Shown here piece by piece: positions 61,293 to 64,000 of a stretch of 64,000 nucleotides of DNA (positions are counted from its first letter, which is position 1; the number at the start of each line of letters is the position of its first letter). Both the position numbers and the translations under genes were made by a program. This stretch comes from Autumnicola musiva. Its GTDB lineage: Bacteria > Bacteroidota > Bacteroidia > Flavobacteriales > Flavobacteriaceae. The notes under the pieces were generated by a model. That model did not search any database, was not told where the DNA came from, and saw nothing but the letters and a program-made list of their open reading frames with translations. The stretch spans positions 372,001 through 436,000 of the forward strand of contig NZ_JAVRHK010000003.1 in NCBI RefSeq assembly GCF_031846585.1, in the 5' to 3' direction.

Positions 61293-62438
61293 TTAGATGT
61301 TTTTATAGAGAATCTGCATGAATTCTTCAATTTTTGAAGGCTGCAACCATCTGGTAACAATTACAAGGTTATTCTTCTGGTCAACAATAATAAAATTCCC
61401 CCCGAAGCCTGCAGCATAGAAAATATTTTCATCTATGTTTTCCCATTGCCGCGGCCCGTCTGCATTTAACCACCACATATAGCCGTAATTTGTATTAGCT
61501 TTTGATGGCTGTACAGCTTCTTTTATGAGTTCCTCGGAAATTAGCTGATTTCCCTCCCATTTACCGTTGTTCATAAATAGCAAGCCAAATCTGGCCATGT
61601 CCCTGGTATTAATAAACATGCCGCCGCCGGAATGGCCACCACCACTTACCGATTGCATTTTAAGGCCGTCTATGGTGGTCCAGGAATCTTTGTACCCATA
61701 CCAGCGCCATTTTGTAGATGCTCCTATAGGATCCATAATTTCCTCTTTTAGAACCTTAGGAAGTGGCTTTCGGAAAACATTAAGCAATGAATAAGCAAGC
61801 ACGTTTACCCTAACATCATTATATTTAAAATAAGTCCCGGGCTCATGTAATTCTCTCTCGCGCCATTCATCTATATTTTTATCTGAAGGTGGGCGGTCTG
61901 CCCAGTCGTAAGAGCCCCAGAGTTCGCCACTCCAGTCCGAATTTTGCTCCAGCAGGTGTTTCCAGGTAATCTTGCTGTTGTGCGGTCCTTCAAAGGTATC
62001 ATCCCAAAGATAATTTCCCGCTTTATCATTTACATCAGTAATAAGATTTTGCTGAAGCGCGAGCAGGGCAGTAGTTGAAAGGAAACTTTTGGTAACGCTA
62101 AAGGTCATATCAACTCTTTCGGTGTCTCCCCATTCTGCAACTATATAGCCGTTTTTAATGATGATCCCGGCCGGTCCACCACGTTTTTTGGTAGGACCTA
62201 AAATTTTGTGGTAAGGTTCACTTTGGAAACCTTTTAGAATAGCCTGCCGTAAATCTCTGGACTCGGAATATTCATTGTCCTGAGCAAATTCAATTGCTTC
62301 TGCAAAATCCAGTTGGTATGCTGTAGCTTCTTTTGTTTCCCATTCTCCTTCTGGCGGAAAATAAGATTCCTGTGCAGAAAATGGCAGAGTAAACAGAAAA
62401 ATTAAAAATAAGCTGAGGATCGTGGTTTTATTTTCCAT
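61293..62438 (-). CDS. secreted serine hydrolase of the beta-lactamase (class C/PBP) family
   Basis: The 381-residue protein has a signal peptide (ILSLFLIFLFTLPFSAQ). The catalytic SxxK is SVTK in TFSVTKSFLSTTAL (Ser about 118) and the YxN-type motif is YNDVRVN. GGHSGGGMF and YMWWLNADG match the EstB/6-aminohexanoate hydrolase group. It probably hydrolyses an ester or amide in the periplasm, and is unlikely to confer beta-lactam resistance. It is co-transcribed with rmuC upstream. Confidence 0.88.
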   Translation of the reverse strand: MENKTTILSLFLIFLFTLPFSAQESYFPPEGEWETKEATAYQLDFAEAIEFAQDNEYSESRDLRQAILKGFQSEPYHKILGPTKKRGGPAGIIIKNGYIVAEWGDTERVDMTFSVTKSFLSTTALLALQQNLITDVNDKAGNYLWDDTFEGPHNSKITWKHLLEQNSDWSGELWGSYDWADRPPSDKNIDEWRERELHEPGTYFKYNDVRVNVLAYSLLNVFRKPLPKVLKEEIMDPIGASTKWRWYGYKDSWTTIDGLKMQSVSGGGHSGGGMFINTRDMARFGLLFMNNGKWEGNQLISEELIKEAVQPSKANTNYGYMWWLNADGPRQWENIDENIFYAAGFGGNFIIVDQKNNLVIVTRWLQPSKIEEFMQILYKNI

Positions 62439-63857
62439 CTATTGCAGGTTGTTTCTTTCATTGATGTTGTCCTCAGGCTCTACCCGAGCTTTATTAAGCC
62501 ATTTATGAGAAATTTTTTGCTTTGGCGAAATACCAAGGCTTTCCAGCTTAGCTATATCTTTAATCAGGTTTTGTTGCCCGGTAAGCTTTTTCATTGCACC
62601 GTTGTAAGCCGAAGAAGTTGATTTGAGCCTACTACCAACCACCTCCAGTTCATCCAGTAAAATCTTAAATTTATGGTAAAGTGAAGCGGCATGACTGGCA
62701 ATTTCCAGGGCATTTTGCTGTTGTTTTTCATTGCTCCAAATAGTATCTATAGTTCTAAGGGTAGAAAGCAAGGTAGTAGGGCTTACCAATAAAATATTTT
62801 TCTGAAAAGCAGTGTAGAAAAAGGAATTATCCATTTCCTGCGCAAGATAAAGCGCAGGTTCCACAGCCACAAACATTAGTACGAAATCCGGCGAACTACT
62901 GCCGTGTAAATCTTCATATTTTTTAGAGCTTAGTTGTAAAATATGATTGTTTAAAGATTTAAGATGATCTTTCAGGTGCCGGCTTTTAGAATTGTCATCC
63001 TCTGTATTTACATATTTTTCATAAGCCGATAAAGAAACTTTAGAATCAATGACCATCTTTTTATCATTTGGAAGGTGAATTACCACATCTGGCAAAACTT
63101 TATTACCGTCTTCATCTTTGTATGCCTTCTGAATAAAATATTCCCTGTCTTTTTCCAGTCCCGATTTTTCCAGTACCCGTTCTAAAATTAATTCTCCCCA
63201 GTTTCCCTGGGTTTTATTTTCACCTTTTAACGCCTTTGTGAGATTATTGGCTTCCTCACTAATTTTTAAATTTTGTTTATTTAAGACCTGCAGATATTTT
63301 CCCAGTTCGGCATGGCGGGAAATAAAGTCGTCATTGTTTTTGCTGACTTTCTCTTCAAAAGTTTTAATTTTTTCCTGAAGCGGATTCAGGATGTTTTGGA
63401 TATTTTCTTTGTTAAGTGAAGTGAATTTTTTAGACTTCTGTTCAAGGATTTTATTGGCGAGATTTTCAAACTGAATGCTGAATTTCTCCTGAAGGTTTTC
63501 CAGCTCTTTTTTTTGCTCCTTTTGCCGCTCCAGGAGGTGATCAAAATCAGCATTTTTACGCGTGAGTTCGTGGCTAAGGTTTTCCTTTTCCCTTCGTATT
63601 GTTTCCCGCTGCTTTTCTACCTCTGCTAATTTTATTAGCAATTCTTCTTTAGCTTCTTTTGAACTGTTTTTTACTTCATTTAAGTTGTTGGAATTCAAAT
63701 AATTTAATTCTTTTATATGAAGTGTTTGTTGACTTAATTTTTCCTGAAGTAAGCTTTCTTTTTTGCCAGATTTTAAACGTGTAATAAAGCTTCCGAGGAT
63801 GATTCCGAAGAAAAGGGCAATGAAAAAAATGGTGGAAAATAAGATAATTTCATCCAT
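62439..63857 (-). CDS. rmuC: DNA recombination protein RmuC
   Basis: In this 472-residue protein, residues about 4-24 form a membrane anchor (ILFSTIFFIALFFGIILGSF). Residues 30-185 are a long coiled coil rich in Glu and Lys. The RmuC domain from about 190 to 440 shows KTQGNWGELILERVLEKSG, PDVVIHLPNDKKMVIDSKVS and FVAVEPALYLA. RmuC limits recombination of inverted repeats in E. coli and is thought to be a nuclease-like protein. The gene is first in a run of leftward genes down to 59411. Confidence 0.95.
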   Translation of the reverse strand: MDEIILFSTIFFIALFFGIILGSFITRLKSGKKESLLQEKLSQQTLHIKELNYLNSNNLNEVKNSSKEAKEELLIKLAEVEKQRETIRREKENLSHELTRKNADFDHLLERQKEQKKELENLQEKFSIQFENLANKILEQKSKKFTSLNKENIQNILNPLQEKIKTFEEKVSKNNDDFISRHAELGKYLQVLNKQNLKISEEANNLTKALKGENKTQGNWGELILERVLEKSGLEKDREYFIQKAYKDEDGNKVLPDVVIHLPNDKKMVIDSKVSLSAYEKYVNTEDDNSKSRHLKDHLKSLNNHILQLSSKKYEDLHGSSSPDFVLMFVAVEPALYLAQEMDNSFFYTAFQKNILLVSPTTLLSTLRTIDTIWSNEKQQQNALEIASHAASLYHKFKILLDELEVVGSRLKSTSSAYNGAMKKLTGQQNLIKDIAKLESLGISPKQKISHKWLNKARVEPEDNINERNNLQ

Positions 63858-63877
63858 GCGGGAGTGGCTATTTATTC

Positions 63878-63885
63878 CAAAGATA
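63878..63885 (-). promoter_or_regulatory. -7 box for rmuC
   Basis: TATCTTTG on the minus strand fits TAnnTTTG, 20 bp before the rmuC start codon. A -33 TTTG at the right distance is not seen. The rest of the window to 64000 shows no gene. Confidence 0.5.
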
Positions 63886-64000
63886 ATTAATTGAATTTAT
63901 CCTGATAATATTATACAATTTAATCCCTTACAGGGTGCTAATTTTCTATAAGATATCCAGAAATTCTTTAGCAAATTTTCTGGTTTATCACTCCTTTTTA

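Overview
The window looks like chromosomal DNA of a marine or saline member of the Flavobacteriaceae (Bacteroidetes), roughly of the Gramella/Salegentibacter/Zunongwangia type. This is inferred from low GC, many lipoproteins with an Asp/Glu-rich stretch after the lipidated Cys, Bacteroidetes-type promoters (TTTG-N19-TAnnTTTG, perfect upstream of rpmH and mtaB), weak Shine-Dalgarno signals with frequent TTG/GTG starts, and family-typical genes (DUF4136, DUF4199, DUF1080, 950-residue CarB, single-chain PurL). No rRNA, tRNA, CRISPR, prophage or transposase was found.

Layout. 1-1.6 kb: end of a probable Cu/Zn superoxide dismutase lipoprotein and an alpha/beta-hydrolase-OsmC fusion. 1.7-8.5 kb: a sugar-oxidation locus. 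A leftward operon (TIM-barrel lipoprotein, MFS permease remnant, Gfo/Idh/MocA dehydrogenase, frameshifted TIM-barrel isomerase, DUF1080 3-keto-disaccharide hydrolase type protein) faces a rightward pair (GMC oxidoreductase plus Tat-exported gluconate-2-dehydrogenase subunit 3 type protein). Together they suggest periplasmic 3-keto-glycoside formation and breakdown, but the permease and one isomerase are broken. 8.7-12.9 kb: lipid kinase, App1-type phosphatase, Tex. 12.9-21.5 kb: an envelope and osmotic-stress set (PRC-barrel protein, YtxH protein, fused trehalose-6-phosphate synthase/phosphatase, GH15 glucosidase, MscS channel) with an M28 peptidase. 21.6-31.3 kb: gluconolactonase-like protein, then a MarR-controlled beta-oxidation operon (MarR, FadB-like, thiolase, acyl-CoA dehydrogenase) and a separate acyl-CoA synthetase.

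The most unusual structure is inside the beta-oxidation operon. Two intergenic gaps are each filled by a ~0.4 kb cassette made of one four-helix-bundle (23S rRNA intervening-sequence type) gene. Each gene is bracketed by degenerate heptanucleotide arrays in inverted orientation, and each cassette has its own heptamer consensus.

31.6-38 kb: envelope lipoproteins, an epimerase-like gene with an in-frame stop, a nested inverted-repeat (MITE/REP-like) element, purL, and the remnant of a lamin-tail-domain lipoprotein. 38-47.6 kb: RsmB-type methyltransferase, BNR-repeat lipoprotein, ECF sigma/anti-sigma/effector trio, and an ABC exporter-phosphohexomutase-GT2-DUF4199 operon. 47.7-64 kb: rpmE2, GlmU-like protein, mtaB, GNAT-like protein, hydrolase and lytic transglycosylase, thioredoxin-like protein, rpmH, carB, small envelope proteins, BASS-type transporter, thioesterase, serine hydrolase and rmuC.

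Four genes carry disabling lesions of different kinds (one-base deletion, two losses of a TA dinucleotide, large internal deletions, one nonsense codon). This points to lineage-specific decay or, for the small indels, assembly error.
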